63,085 nt of DNA from Myceligenerans indicum (GTDB lineage: Bacteria; Actinomycetota; Actinomycetes; Actinomycetales; Cellulomonadaceae), in NCBI RefSeq assembly GCF_016742955.1, contig NZ_JABBYC010000023.1, positions 1 to 63,085 of the forward strand, written 5' to 3'. Positions 15,518 through 24,409 of the stretch are shown in pieces. The translations under genes were made by a program, and so were the position numbers. A model generated the notes under the pieces. It was not told the DNA's origin and ran no database searches. It worked only from the letters and a program-made list of their open reading frames with translations. Each line of letters opens with the position of its first letter. The first letter of the stretch is position 1.

Positions 15518-17812
15518 ATGCTCACACTAGGCTCCACCAGCATCACCGTTGTCGCGGTGATCGCCCTCATCGCACTAGGCGCGCTCACCTGTGCGTTCGT
15601 GCTGCGCAGGCAGGTGCTCGCGGCTCCTGAAGGCACCCCGAAGATGCAGGACATCGCACACGGGGTGCAGGAGGGCGCCTCTGCCTACCTCAATCGCCAG
15701 TTCCGGACGCTCGCGCTGTTCGCGGTGGTCGTGTTCGGCCTGCTGTTCCTGCTCCCCGGCGAGAGCGGGGTGCGGGTCGGCCGGTCCATCGCCTTCCTGT
15801 TCGGCGCCGGCTTCTCCGCGTCGATCGGCTACCTCGGGATGTGGCTGGCGGTGCGGGCGAACGTGCGTGTCGCCTCCGCGGCCACGCGCCCCGGGGGACG
15901 CGCCGAGGGTGCCCGGATCGCGTTCCGCACGGGTGGTGTCGTGGGGATGTCCGTCGTCGGCCTCGGCCTCCTCGGCGCGGCGCTGGTCGTGATCATCTTC
16001 CGCGAGCAGGCGCCAGGTGTCCTGGAGGGCTTCGGCTTCGGCGCCGCGCTGCTGGCGATGTTCATGCGTGTCGGTGGCGGCATCTTCACCAAGGCGGCCG
16101 ACGTCGGCGCGGACCTCGTCGGCAAGGTGGAGCAGGGCATCCCGGAAGACGACCCCCGCAACGCCGCGACCATCGCCGACAACGTGGGCGACAACGTCGG
16201 CGACTGCGCAGGCATGGCGGCCGACCTCTTCGAGTCGTACGCCGTGACGCTGGTCGCCGCCCTCATCCTGGGCAAGGCCGCCATGGGCGAGCACGGCCTC
16301 GTGTTCCCGCTGATCGTCACGGCCATCGGCGCGTTCGTCGCGCTCCTGGGCGTGTTCATCACCCGCGTACGGGGGTCGGAGAGCGGGCTCACCGCCATCA
16401 ACCGCGGCTTCTACGTCTCCGCGCTCGTGGGCGCGGTGCTGGCCGGTATCGCGGCGTTCGTCTACCTGCCGGGTTCCTTCGACCAGCTCAACGGCACCGC
16501 GGACCTGGGTGACGTCTCCGGGATTGACCCGCGCCTGGTCGCATCGCTCGCGGTGCTGGTGGGCGTGGTGCTGGCCGGCGTCATCCTGTGGATCACGGGC
16601 TACTTCACCGACACGAACAAGAAGCCGACCGCGCACGTGGCCGCCACCTCCCGGACCGGGGCGGCGACCGTCGTGCTCTCGGGCATCGGGGTGGGCTTCG
16701 AGTCCGCGGTCTTCACGGCCGGCACGATCGCCGCCGCCATCTGCGCGGTGTTCCTGCTGGCCGGGGGGTCGGTGTGGCTGGCGCTGTTCCTCGTCGCCCT
16801 GGCGGGCTGCGGCCTGCTCACCACCGTCGGCGTCATCGTCGCGATGGACACCTTCGGCCCGGTCAGCGACAACGCACAGGGCATCGCCGAGATGTCCGGC
16901 GAGGTGGACGACGACGGCGCGCAGATCCTCACCGACCTGGACGCCGTCGGGAACACCACCAAGGCGATCACCAAGGGGATAGCCATCGCGACGGCCGTGC
17001 TCGCCGCGACCGCGCTCTTCGGCTCCTACGCGGACGCGGTGACGCATGCGCTGAGCGAGGTCTCCGACCAGGGCACCGGCCTGGTCATGGCCATGCTCGA
17101 CTACGAGATCATCAGCCCCGTCACCCTGGTGGGCGTCATTCTCGGCGGCGCGACCGTCTTCCTGTTCTCCGGGCTCGCGATCGACGCGGTGACCCGTGCG
17201 GCCGGAGCGATCGTGTTCGAGGTGCGGCGCCAGTTCCGGGAGCACCCCGGCATCATGACGTTCGACGAGCGCCCGGAGTACGGCCGGGTCGTCGACATCT
17301 GCACCAAGGACTCCCTGCGTGAGCTCGCCACGCCCGGACTGCTGGCCGCGTTCGCACCGATCGCCGTGGGCTTCGGCCTGGGCGTCGGTCCGCTGGCGGG
17401 CTTCCTCGGCGGCGCGATCGGCGCAGGCGTCCTCATGGCGATCTTCCTCGCGAACTCGGGCGGCGCCTGGGACAACGCGAAGAAGATCGTCGAGGACGGA
17501 CACTACGGCGGCAAGGGTTCCGAGGCGCACGAGGCGACGATCATCGGCGACACCGTGGGCGACCCCTTCAAGGACACCGCGGGCCCGGCGATCAACCCGC
17601 TCATCAAGGTGATGAACCTGGTGGCACTGCTGATCGCACCCGCCGTCGTGGCGATGTCCATCCCGGCCGATGCCAACCACGTGATCCGTATCGCGATCGC
17701 GGTGGCCGCGGCCGCGATCGCGCTCGGCGCTGTGGCCTGGTCGAAGGTTCGCGCGAACCGGGAGAACGGTGCGTCCGAGGAGAGCCTGGAGAAGGCGTCG
17801 GCCGCGGTCTGA
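15518..17812 (+). CDS. hppA: Membrane-bound proton-translocating pyrophosphatase
   Basis: A 764-residue membrane pump with about 16 helices, coupling pyrophosphate hydrolysis to proton export. The substrate-binding signature is at about residues 193-236 (FTKAADVGADLVGKVE, DNVGDNVGDCAG) and a second is near residue 650 (GGAWDNAKK, GDTVGDPFKDT). The GNTTKA motif near residue 484 has Lys where potassium-dependent enzymes have Ala, so this is predicted to be the potassium-independent proton type. ATG 15518 has GAGGAGG just upstream. It stands alone with its own promoter region (15399-15517) and a hairpin terminator after it. Confidence 0.97.
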   Translation: MLTLGSTSITVVAVIALIALGALTCAFVLRRQVLAAPEGTPKMQDIAHGVQEGASAYLNRQFRTLALFAVVVFGLLFLLPGESGVRVGRSIAFLFGAGFSASIGYLGMWLAVRANVRVASAATRPGGRAEGARIAFRTGGVVGMSVVGLGLLGAALVVIIFREQAPGVLEGFGFGAALLAMFMRVGGGIFTKAADVGADLVGKVEQGIPEDDPRNAATIADNVGDNVGDCAGMAADLFESYAVTLVAALILGKAAMGEHGLVFPLIVTAIGAFVALLGVFITRVRGSESGLTAINRGFYVSALVGAVLAGIAAFVYLPGSFDQLNGTADLGDVSGIDPRLVASLAVLVGVVLAGVILWITGYFTDTNKKPTAHVAATSRTGAATVVLSGIGVGFESAVFTAGTIAAAICAVFLLAGGSVWLALFLVALAGCGLLTTVGVIVAMDTFGPVSDNAQGIAEMSGEVDDDGAQILTDLDAVGNTTKAITKGIAIATAVLAATALFGSYADAVTHALSEVSDQGTGLVMAMLDYEIISPVTLVGVILGGATVFLFSGLAIDAVTRAAGAIVFEVRRQFREHPGIMTFDERPEYGRVVDICTKDSLRELATPGLLAAFAPIAVGFGLGVGPLAGFLGGAIGAGVLMAIFLANSGGAWDNAKKIVEDGHYGGKGSEAHEATIIGDTVGDPFKDTAGPAINPLIKVMNLVALLIAPAVVAMSIPADANHVIRIAIAVAAAAIALGAVAWSKVRANRENGASEESLEKASAAV

Positions 17813-17820
17813 CGTCGAAG

Positions 17821-17855
17821 CGGCATGGCCGGCCACCCGATGGCCGGCCATGCCG
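17821..17855 (+). terminator. Hairpin terminator after hppA
   Basis: Perfect 15-bp stem, 17821-17835 with 17841-17855, and a 5-nt loop, starting 8 nt after the hppA stop. There is no T-tract, as is common for actinobacterial terminators. Confidence 0.75.
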
Positions 17856-17928
17856 GTGCGGTGACGCAGGTGCGTGCTGCCCACGAGGTCGACCGTCACT
17901 CCCGTCGTGAGTGCGGGAAGATGGCAGC

Positions 17929-19629
17929 GTGCCTGCCTCTCCTTCGGTGACCACCTCCGCCCCGCACGTCGACACCGCGCTCGTCGAGGCGCTGCGCGTC
18001 GACCTCGTTGCCGGCGGCTACGACGTCGACGGCATCGAGGACCTGCTCGGGCCCGTTGCCTCCGCGGCCCTGCATCGCGAACAGGTGCTGCCCGCCCGCC
18101 GGGTCGTGGCCCCTGTCTCCGCCAAGGATCCGCGCGCCGCGCTCGTCTCGCTCTTCCTGCTCGGCGGCGTCGTCCCGCGCTCCGAGCTCGACCGGGCGCT
18201 GCCCACGACGGGCACCGTCGGTGCGGAACGTCTCGGCCTGGTCCGGTGCGCCGGTGCCGAGCCCGGCGACGACGTCCGCGCCGCCGTCGACCTGTACCCC
18301 TACGCCGCCACTGACGCCTCGGGTGAGGTGCGCTGGTGGCTCGCCTCCGACCTCGGCGAGGCCGCAACGGGTTCCCGGCTCTCCGGTGACCACGTCCTCG
18401 GCGCCGGCGGAGCCTCGCTCACCCTCGCGCAGGTCACCACCCGCAACCCGGCCGCACGTGCGCTGGACATCGGCACGGGGTGCGGGATCCAGGCACTGCA
18501 CGCCACCCGCCACGCGCAGGGTGTCGTCGCCACCGACCTCTCACGGCGTGCTCTCGCCTTCGCCGCGTTCAACGCGGCGCTCAACCTGGGTGCTGACGCC
18601 GGGAAGATCGACCTGCGTCAGGGCTCCATGCTGGAACCCGTCGCGGGAGAACACTTCGACCTCGTCGTGTCGAACCCTCCGTTCGTCATCACCCCGCACT
18701 CCGGTTCCGCCGGCGCGGCCGTGCGGGACGCGCTCGGTGACTACGAGTACCGCGACGGTGGCCGGGCCGGCGACGACCTGGTGCGTGACCTGGTGACGGG
18801 AGTCGGGCAGGTGCTGGCGCCGGGCGGTGTCGCGCAGATGCTCGTGAACTGGGAGCACCGGCGTGGCCAGGAGTGGCAGGAACGTGTCGGGGAGTGGCTC
18901 GACGTCGCCCACGACCGGTACGGGCTCGACGGATGGGTGATCCAGCGCGAGGTCCTCGACCCCGCCGAGTACGCGGAGACCTGGATCCGTGACGGCGGCA
19001 CCACACCCGATCGTGAACCAGAGGCCTGGTCCGCCGCGTACGGCGCATGGCTGGACGACTTCGCGTCCCGCGACGTCGAGGCGGTCGGTTTCGGGATCGT
19101 CACGCTCCGCCGCCCGGGCGGCTGCGGCGCCCCGGCCGGCTCGCGGGTCGCGGGCGGGCCGCCCGCAGAGGCCGAGGCCGCCGACGACGGCAGGAGAAGG
19201 CTGCGCCGTCTGGAGGAACACACCGGATCGGTGCGCCAGCCCCTGGGCGGTCATCTCGGTGCGGTGCTCGCTGCACATGCGTGGCTCGCCACGCGCAGCG
19301 ACGATGATGTGGCGGTAACCCGCCTCGTTTCGGCCCCCGATGTCACCGAGGAAAGATATCTGACACCTGGATCGGCGGATCCGAACGTCGTGATCCTGCG
19401 GCAGGGTGACGGGCTGGGTCGTGGCGTGCAGGCGTCGTCGCCGCTGGCCGCGCTCGTCGGGGCGTGCGACGGAGAACTGACCGTGGGCCAGATTATCGGC
19501 GCCCTGTCAGCGCTCTTCGAGGTCTCGGCCGACGACCTCGCCTCCGAGCTGCTGCCCGCCGTGCGCGGGCTCGTCCTGGATGGTTTCCTCGTTCCCGCGG
19601 CGAACGCCGGTGGTGATCGCCGTTGGTGA
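17929..19629 (+). CDS. Class I SAM-dependent methyltransferase with N- and C-terminal extensions
   Basis: A 566-residue protein. The N-terminal domain (about 1-160) has no catalytic motif. A methyltransferase core spans about 160-400, with the SAM-binding ARALDIGTGCGIQALHA and the catalytic-loop NPPFV of the HemK/RsmC/small-methyltransferase group, which usually modify an amide or amine nitrogen on protein or rRNA. The last 90 residues look like a winged helix. This three-part plan is common in actinobacteria, but its substrate is not known to me. GTG 17929 is preferred over GTG 17911, six codons earlier; neither has a good ribosome binding site. It follows the hppA terminator and so should have its own promoter. 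Confidence 0.8.
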   Translation: MPASPSVTTSAPHVDTALVEALRVDLVAGGYDVDGIEDLLGPVASAALHREQVLPARRVVAPVSAKDPRAALVSLFLLGGVVPRSELDRALPTTGTVGAERLGLVRCAGAEPGDDVRAAVDLYPYAATDASGEVRWWLASDLGEAATGSRLSGDHVLGAGGASLTLAQVTTRNPAARALDIGTGCGIQALHATRHAQGVVATDLSRRALAFAAFNAALNLGADAGKIDLRQGSMLEPVAGEHFDLVVSNPPFVITPHSGSAGAAVRDALGDYEYRDGGRAGDDLVRDLVTGVGQVLAPGGVAQMLVNWEHRRGQEWQERVGEWLDVAHDRYGLDGWVIQREVLDPAEYAETWIRDGGTTPDREPEAWSAAYGAWLDDFASRDVEAVGFGIVTLRRPGGCGAPAGSRVAGGPPAEAEAADDGRRRLRRLEEHTGSVRQPLGGHLGAVLAAHAWLATRSDDDVAVTRLVSAPDVTEERYLTPGSADPNVVILRQGDGLGRGVQASSPLAALVGACDGELTVGQIIGALSALFEVSADDLASELLPAVRGLVLDGFLVPAANAGGDRRW

Positions 19630-19750
19630 AGCGTCATCATTTGTTGTATCCAGTTTCACCCAAACTTGGGCCTGTTTCCGGTATGTAACGGCGGGTGGCG
19701 GGCATCCGCCAATTGACTCCAGCCCCAAGACAGGGGCATGGGCGGGCGAT

Positions 19751-19756
19751 TATTTT
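19751..19756 (+). promoter_or_regulatory. -10 hexamer for leaderless lysR transcript
   Basis: TATTTT ends 7 nt before the GTG start at 19764, and no ribosome binding site is present. It lies in an AT-rich patch (19640-19760) unlike its surroundings. No -35 box was identified. Confidence 0.45.
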
Positions 19757-19763
19757 CCTTGAC

Positions 19764-20717
19764 GTGGAACTCGACCTGCGCCACCTGCGGATGGTGGTCG
19801 CCGTTGCCGAGTCCGGGAGTGTGACCAAGGCCGCCGCTGTCCTTGGCATCGCGCAGCCGGCTCTGACGGCGCAGCTGAACCGCATCGACCGTGCTCTCGG
19901 CGGAAGCGTCTTCGTGCGCGACCGCAACGGCGCGCGCTCGACCGAGCTCGGCGATCTGGTGCTACGCCATGCTCGTGTCCTGCTGCCCGCCATGGCCACA
20001 CTCACCGACGATGTTCAACGACTGGTCAACTCCGCGGACGGCGATCCAGGGGCGCTTCGCGTGGGTGTCTCCGGCAGCGGCATCGGTGGTCTCTTCGTCA
20101 ACCGGCTGCACTCGGCGTTGCCCGGAGCCGAGGTGACCACCGTCCTGCCCCGCCGCGGGGACGACCTGAGCGGCGCTCTCGCGTGCGGCACCATCGAGCT
20201 GGCCGTCACGGGCATGTGCTCCGACTCCCCGCCGCCGGCCTCCGAGTCGGTGACCTGGACGCGGGTGAGCACCGACCCGCTGTTCGTGCTCCTGCACGAG
20301 GGACACGAGTACGCCGACAAGCCGGAGGTGACGCTCGCCGAGCTCGCCGAGGAGCAGTGGCTCAGCGTGCCCGACCACAGCTGTCTGGAGTCCTGCTTCG
20401 TGTCCGCCTGCGTGCGCGCGGGCTTCGCGCCCAGCGCCGTCGGCGAGGCGGACTGGACCACTGCGGTCGACCAGGTGCGCACGGGACGCGCGGTGGCGCT
20501 GGTGGAGCCGGGGCAGCCGGACCCTCCCGGGGTCCGCTCCGTGCCGCTCACCGACGCGCCGCTGCGCCGCACGCACTACCTCGGCTGGCGCCGCGACGTG
20601 CGTGGACTGCTCGACACGGAGCTCATCGAGGACGCCGCGTTCCGCGCCCATCGTGACGCGGTGGCGCGCAGCCCCCAGTACGGTCTCTGGCTGGAGCGTC
20701 ACCCGAACATCGGGTGA
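19764..20717 (+). CDS. LysR-family transcriptional regulator
   Basis: A 317-residue regulator. The winged helix-turn-helix is at the extreme N-terminus (LRHLRMVVAVAESGSVTKAA, then GIAQPALTAQLNRID), followed by a two-lobed substrate-binding-like effector domain from about residue 90 to 295. GTG 19764 fits the family start and lies just after a -10 hexamer. A GTG at 19695 would add 23 residues that do not look like LysR sequence. Neighbours do not reveal a target: the methyltransferase lies upstream on the same strand and the next gene is convergent. The effector is unknown. Confidence 0.9.
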   Translation: MELDLRHLRMVVAVAESGSVTKAAAVLGIAQPALTAQLNRIDRALGGSVFVRDRNGARSTELGDLVLRHARVLLPAMATLTDDVQRLVNSADGDPGALRVGVSGSGIGGLFVNRLHSALPGAEVTTVLPRRGDDLSGALACGTIELAVTGMCSDSPPPASESVTWTRVSTDPLFVLLHEGHEYADKPEVTLAELAEEQWLSVPDHSCLESCFVSACVRAGFAPSAVGEADWTTAVDQVRTGRAVALVEPGQPDPPGVRSVPLTDAPLRRTHYLGWRRDVRGLLDTELIEDAAFRAHRDAVARSPQYGLWLERHPNIG

Positions 20718-20750
20718 CGTCCGGCCCGCGTCCGGCCCGCGTCCGGTCCG
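20718..20750. repeat. Three 11-bp tandem repeats between convergent genes
   Basis: Units at 20718-20728, 20729-20739 and 20740-20750. The first two are identical (CGTCCGGCCCG) and the third differs by one base. They fill the whole gap between the convergent lysR and membrane-protein genes, probably made by replication slippage. Confidence 0.85.
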
Positions 20751-20751
20751 G

Positions 20752-22053
20752 TCAGGCGTTGCAGTCGGCGTTCACGTACCGCGTGATGCGTTTGCTCGTC
20801 GCGATCATGTCGTCCGTGTTGACCTTGGTCGAGGCGATCTGAGCGGCTTCGGCGATGCCCTCGGCGTCGCCCGCCTCCTCGGCCTCCAGCGCGTCGGCGA
20901 TGGTGGCGTAGAACGTGTGGGCGGCACCCCAGTCCTTGGCGATCGCCTCCGGGACGTCGATCGACTCCATCGCGTCGCGCGCCTCGATGAAGCCCGAGCG
21001 GACGGACGCCGGCTCGTCCTCGGAGATGCCCGTCTGGGCGTTGGCCGCCTTGGCCCACGCGGTCTGGGCCGCCGCGCACTGCTGCGGTGAGGCGGCGGCG
21101 AGGTTCTGCCCGGAGTCGAAGTAGTTGGTGGTCCAGCCGACGCCGAGTCCGAGCACCACGGCCACGACCGCGGCGATGATCAGCACGGTCGGCTTGTCCG
21201 CGGCCCTGGGCAGTCCCTTGGCCAGGATGCGGCGCAGCCGCTTGCCCGATGGCTCGGCAGGTCCCGCCGCGGCCGTCCGGCCCGCGGGCCGCCTCCCGGC
21301 GGGGCGGCCCCGTTTCGACCGGCCGGCGCCGGCAGGGCCCTCGGGCTTGTCCGAGGGCCGATCCGTCGTCCGGTTGTCCGCGGGGTGGTCCTCGGCCGGT
21401 GCTGACCGGCGGCTCCGGCCACGGGCCGGTGGTTCGGCGATCGCGGGGAACGGCGATCCGGTACCGGTCGGCGCCGTCTGGTCCTTCGTGTCCGGCGTCG
21501 TCCCGGGTGGGGTGAGCGCGGTGTCCCCCGCCTCGCGCTGCTGCGTCGCGGCGTTGCTCCTGCGTCCGGCGCGCCCGGGCGTGCCCGAGGGCTTCCGGGA
21601 CGGCTGGGCGTCCGCGCCCGTGCCGCCACCGCGCCGACGGCTGCGCCGGGCGGGAGGTTCTGTCGCGGCGACGGGCCCCCAGCCGGGTGCGCCGTCGTCT
21701 CCCGCACCATCGCCGCCCGGCCCTGCGGGAGGCGCGGCTCCGAACGGTGGGGCGGCGCCGGTGGCCCCTGCTTCCAGGGATGAGCCGGGCTCCGGGCCCG
21801 TCCGGCCGAACGGGGTGGCGGCCGCGGTCGCCGACCCGGCCTTCGTGGACGCCGTCGGCCACGGGCTCGACGGTGTGGGCTCCTGTTCCGTGCTCCCCTT
21901 CGCGAGGCTCTCGGCCCATTCCAGCGCCGACGGTTGTGGTGCCTCCTCGCCCGTCGCGAGGCGCTCGGCCCATTCCAGGGCATTGCTGGTGGGCGGGCCG
22001 CCGGCGCGTGCGCCGGATCTGCCGCCTCGCGAGCGCTTACGCCTTGTCGCCAT
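20752..22053 (-). CDS. Single-TM protein with long disordered cytoplasmic region
   Basis: A 433-residue protein of unknown function. The start ATG 22053 follows a TATCCT hexamer by 8 nt with no ribosome binding site. Two short tandem repeats open the protein (NALEWAERLATG and SALEWAESLAKG, residues about 24-54). A region to about residue 285, rich in Pro, Arg, Ala and Gly, looks disordered and carries basic clusters. One membrane helix lies at about 288-308 (VLIIAAVVAVVLGLGVGW). The external C-terminal domain of about 120 residues is helical, with one Cys at each end. The repeats could be peptide-binding motifs. No homologous family is recognised. Confidence 0.7.
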   Translation of the reverse strand: MATRRKRSRGGRSGARAGGPPTSNALEWAERLATGEEAPQPSALEWAESLAKGSTEQEPTPSSPWPTASTKAGSATAAATPFGRTGPEPGSSLEAGATGAAPPFGAAPPAGPGGDGAGDDGAPGWGPVAATEPPARRSRRRGGGTGADAQPSRKPSGTPGRAGRRSNAATQQREAGDTALTPPGTTPDTKDQTAPTGTGSPFPAIAEPPARGRSRRSAPAEDHPADNRTTDRPSDKPEGPAGAGRSKRGRPAGRRPAGRTAAAGPAEPSGKRLRRILAKGLPRAADKPTVLIIAAVVAVVLGLGVGWTTNYFDSGQNLAAASPQQCAAAQTAWAKAANAQTGISEDEPASVRSGFIEARDAMESIDVPEAIAKDWGAAHTFYATIADALEAEEAGDAEGIAEAAQIASTKVNTDDMIATSKRITRYVNADCNA

Positions 22054-22164
22054 GACTCGCGAGGATACCCGGGTCGCCGGGTGGGGCAGGAGGGCTGAAC
22101 GGCACGAATCCCTACTGCGGCGGGTGAAATCAGGCGCGGATCGGTCCGGCGGGTATCGCGTGGG

Positions 22165-22440
22165 TCACACCTGGAACGCTGCCGTGCCGGCCCAGACCAT
22201 GACGACGAGGGCGAGCAGCAGGCCCGCCAGGATCCCCGCCATGGACCAGTTGCGGGCTGCCCGGGCAGCGGTCCAGGCGCCTTGCCTGTCGCCGGCCATC
22301 CAGCGCGGCGCGACGCGCGCGGAGAAGATCAGGGCGAGAAGCCCGGCGGGCGGGCAGAAGACGAAGGTGGTGAGCAGGGCGAGCCAGAGATAGGTGCGCG
22401 GCTGTGCATCCGGCGGGACGACGACGACTGGAACGGTCAT
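22165..22440 (-). CDS. Small two-TM membrane protein, CD225/dispanin-like
   Basis: A 91-residue protein with two membrane helices, at about residues 17-40 and 66-86. Between them is a loop carrying the pattern seen in bacterial CD225/dispanin proteins (FCPPAGLLALIFSARV, then GDRQGAWTAARAARNWS). The ribosome binding site GGGGAGA lies 6 nt before the ATG. Bacterial members are common in actinobacteria, and their function is not known. The family call rests on the central pattern. Confidence 0.7.
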   Translation of the reverse strand: MTVPVVVVPPDAQPRTYLWLALLTTFVFCPPAGLLALIFSARVAPRWMAGDRQGAWTAARAARNWSMAGILAGLLLALVVMVWAGTAAFQV

Positions 22441-22705
22441 GACGATCTCCCCTGAGCGTGGTGGGAGAACTTACACCTATTTCGGGTTTTTGTTGAATGT
22501 ACAGGTCAGGGGATGATCGGGTTCGCTCGTCGCCGCCGTCCGGTACGCCGAAGGTGAGGTGCGAGAAGGGTCAACGGTTCGCCGTCGATGGATTCCATAA
22601 AGTCTCCGTATGACCTGAGTGCTATCTGGGCACGGTCAAGTCCTGCCTCTAGTGTGATTTCGGGTGAAACTCACCCAGGAACCCCCACACAAGGAGTAGC
22701 TGGAC

Positions 22706-24172
22706 ATGAGACGAACACGCACCAGGGCGTTCCTCGCAGCCACCGCTGCGACGACGCTCGTCGGCGGAGTCTGGACCGCCGCCGTCGCAAACGCCTCACC
22801 GGTACCCGCACCCGACTCCGGTGTCATCGACAAGTACGAGCCCGGGCTCCTGCGCGCGATGGAGCGCGACCTGGGCCTCGAGGCGCCCGAGGCCGTCGAG
22901 CTCATGGAGTTCCAGGCCGGCGCGAACAACACCGCCGACCGCCTGGCCAAGACCCTGGACGACTCCTACGCCGGTGCCTGGCTCGACGGTGCCGACGCGG
23001 TGACCGTCGCCGTGACCGACACCGCGGACGTCGCGGCCGTCGAGAAGGCCGGGGCGGAGGCCGTCGTCGTCGACCACTCGCTCGACGCGCTGGACGCCTG
23101 GAAGGCCGACCTGGACGACGTGCTCGCGGACACGAAGGGCGTCCCGTCCTTCTACGTGGACGTGGAGAGCAACCAGGTGGTCATCGACGTCAACCGGGGC
23201 GCACGGGCCAAGGCGGCCAAGGCGGTGCGGAAAGCCGGCATCCCGGCTGACGCCGTGACCTACGAGGTCACCGACGCGCAGCCCCAGACGCTCATGGATG
23301 TCATCGGTGGCAACGCCTACTACATCAACGGCAGCTCCCGCTGCTCGGTCGGCTTCGCGGCGACCGGCGGCTTCGTCTCCGCGGGCCACTGCGGGAGCGT
23401 GGGGGACAGCACCACCTCGCCGTCGGGCACGTTCACGACGTCGAACTTCCCGGGGAGCGACTACTCGTACGTCGACGTGGCGTCGGGGAACACCCCGATC
23501 GGTGCCGTCAACGACTACGCGGGCGGCACGGTCAACGTGTCCGGGTACTCCGCGGCGGGCGTCGGCACCTCGGTGTGCCGGTCCGGCTCGACCACGGGCT
23601 GGCACTGCGGCACGATCCAGGCGCTCAACGCCACGGTGACCTACTCCCAGGGCTCCGTCTACGGCCTGATCCGCACCAACGTGTGCGCCGAGCCCGGTGA
23701 CTCCGGCGGTTCGCTGCTCGCCGGCACGCTCGCGCAGGGCATGACCTCGGGTGGCTCCGGCAACTGCACCAGCGGTGGCACCACCTACTTCCAGCCGGTG
23801 GGCGAGGCGCTGTCGGCCGCGGGGGTCTCCCTCATCACCAACGGCGGTGGCGGTGGCGGCGGCGGTGGCAGTGACTGCTCCGGTTACGAGTCCTCGTTCT
23901 CCGGCTCGCTCTCGTCAGGTCAGTCGTACGCGCACCCGTACTTCTACTCGGGCGCCGGCTCGCACGCGGGCTGCCTCGACGGTCCGAGTGGCACGGACTT
24001 CGACCTGTACCTGCAGCGGTGGAACGGCAGCAGCTGGAGCACTGTCGCGCAGGGCATCACGTCGTCGTCCCACGAGGAGGTCACGTACTCGGGATCGTCC
24101 GGCTACTACCGCTGGGTCGTGGACGCCTACTCGGGCTCCGGGTCCTACACGGGCGGCTACGACGCCCCGTGA
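22706..24172 (+). CDS. Secreted S1-family serine protease (streptogrisin/alpha-lytic type) with C-terminal PPC-like domain
   Basis: A 488-residue exported prepro-protease. A signal peptide covers about residues 1-31. An alpha-lytic-type pro-domain (to about 198) should act as a folding chaperone and be removed. The catalytic domain (about 199-385) has the triad His228 (SAGHCG), Asp252 (GSDYSYV) and Ser333 (GDSGGS), with Cys pairs around the His and the Ser. A run of nine glycines links to a C-terminal domain of about 95 residues resembling bacterial pre-peptidase C-terminal domains. AAGGAG precedes the ATG. The 265 bp upstream, from 22441, should hold the promoter, but no clear box was found. 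Confidence 0.93.
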   Translation: MRRTRTRAFLAATAATTLVGGVWTAAVANASPVPAPDSGVIDKYEPGLLRAMERDLGLEAPEAVELMEFQAGANNTADRLAKTLDDSYAGAWLDGADAVTVAVTDTADVAAVEKAGAEAVVVDHSLDALDAWKADLDDVLADTKGVPSFYVDVESNQVVIDVNRGARAKAAKAVRKAGIPADAVTYEVTDAQPQTLMDVIGGNAYYINGSSRCSVGFAATGGFVSAGHCGSVGDSTTSPSGTFTTSNFPGSDYSYVDVASGNTPIGAVNDYAGGTVNVSGYSAAGVGTSVCRSGSTTGWHCGTIQALNATVTYSQGSVYGLIRTNVCAEPGDSGGSLLAGTLAQGMTSGGSGNCTSGGTTYFQPVGEALSAAGVSLITNGGGGGGGGGSDCSGYESSFSGSLSSGQSYAHPYFYSGAGSHAGCLDGPSGTDFDLYLQRWNGSSWSTVAQGITSSSHEEVTYSGSSGYYRWVVDAYSGSGSYTGGYDAP

Positions 24173-24230
24173 TCCGAGTGGTTCCGTGTCTCGTCACGAC
24201 CACGTGACCTGACACGGCGTACCCGGTCGG

Positions 24231-24264
24231 GCGGCAGCACGGTGCGCGAGCGCCGTGCTGCCGC
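24231..24264 (+). terminator. Hairpin terminator after the protease gene
   Basis: Perfect 12-bp stem, 24231-24242 with 24253-24264, with a 10-nt loop that can pair further. It lies 58 nt after the protease stop, in the gap between this gene and the convergent histidine-kinase gene, so it may serve both. Confidence 0.6.
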
Positions 24265-24409
24265 CGTGCCCGGCGGGCACGGCGGACGCGGTGCGGTCGT
24301 CCGTCGTTCCGGCCGGTCGGCGTCCCGGCGGCCAGCGGTCGGAGGTCGGAGGTCAGCGTTCCGGTGGCTCCGGCGTCCGTCGTTCCGTAGGTCGCGGTGG
24401 TCGGGGTGG

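Noticed and set aside
15575..18367. Minus-strand open frame of 930 codons opposite hppA
   Set aside because: A shadow of hppA rich in Arg, Gly, Ala and Asp with no domain; it also crosses the hppA terminator.
20718..20750. Three short repeats as an attachment site or CRISPR
   Set aside because: 11-bp units with no spacers, no integrase or tRNA nearby; simple slippage is enough.
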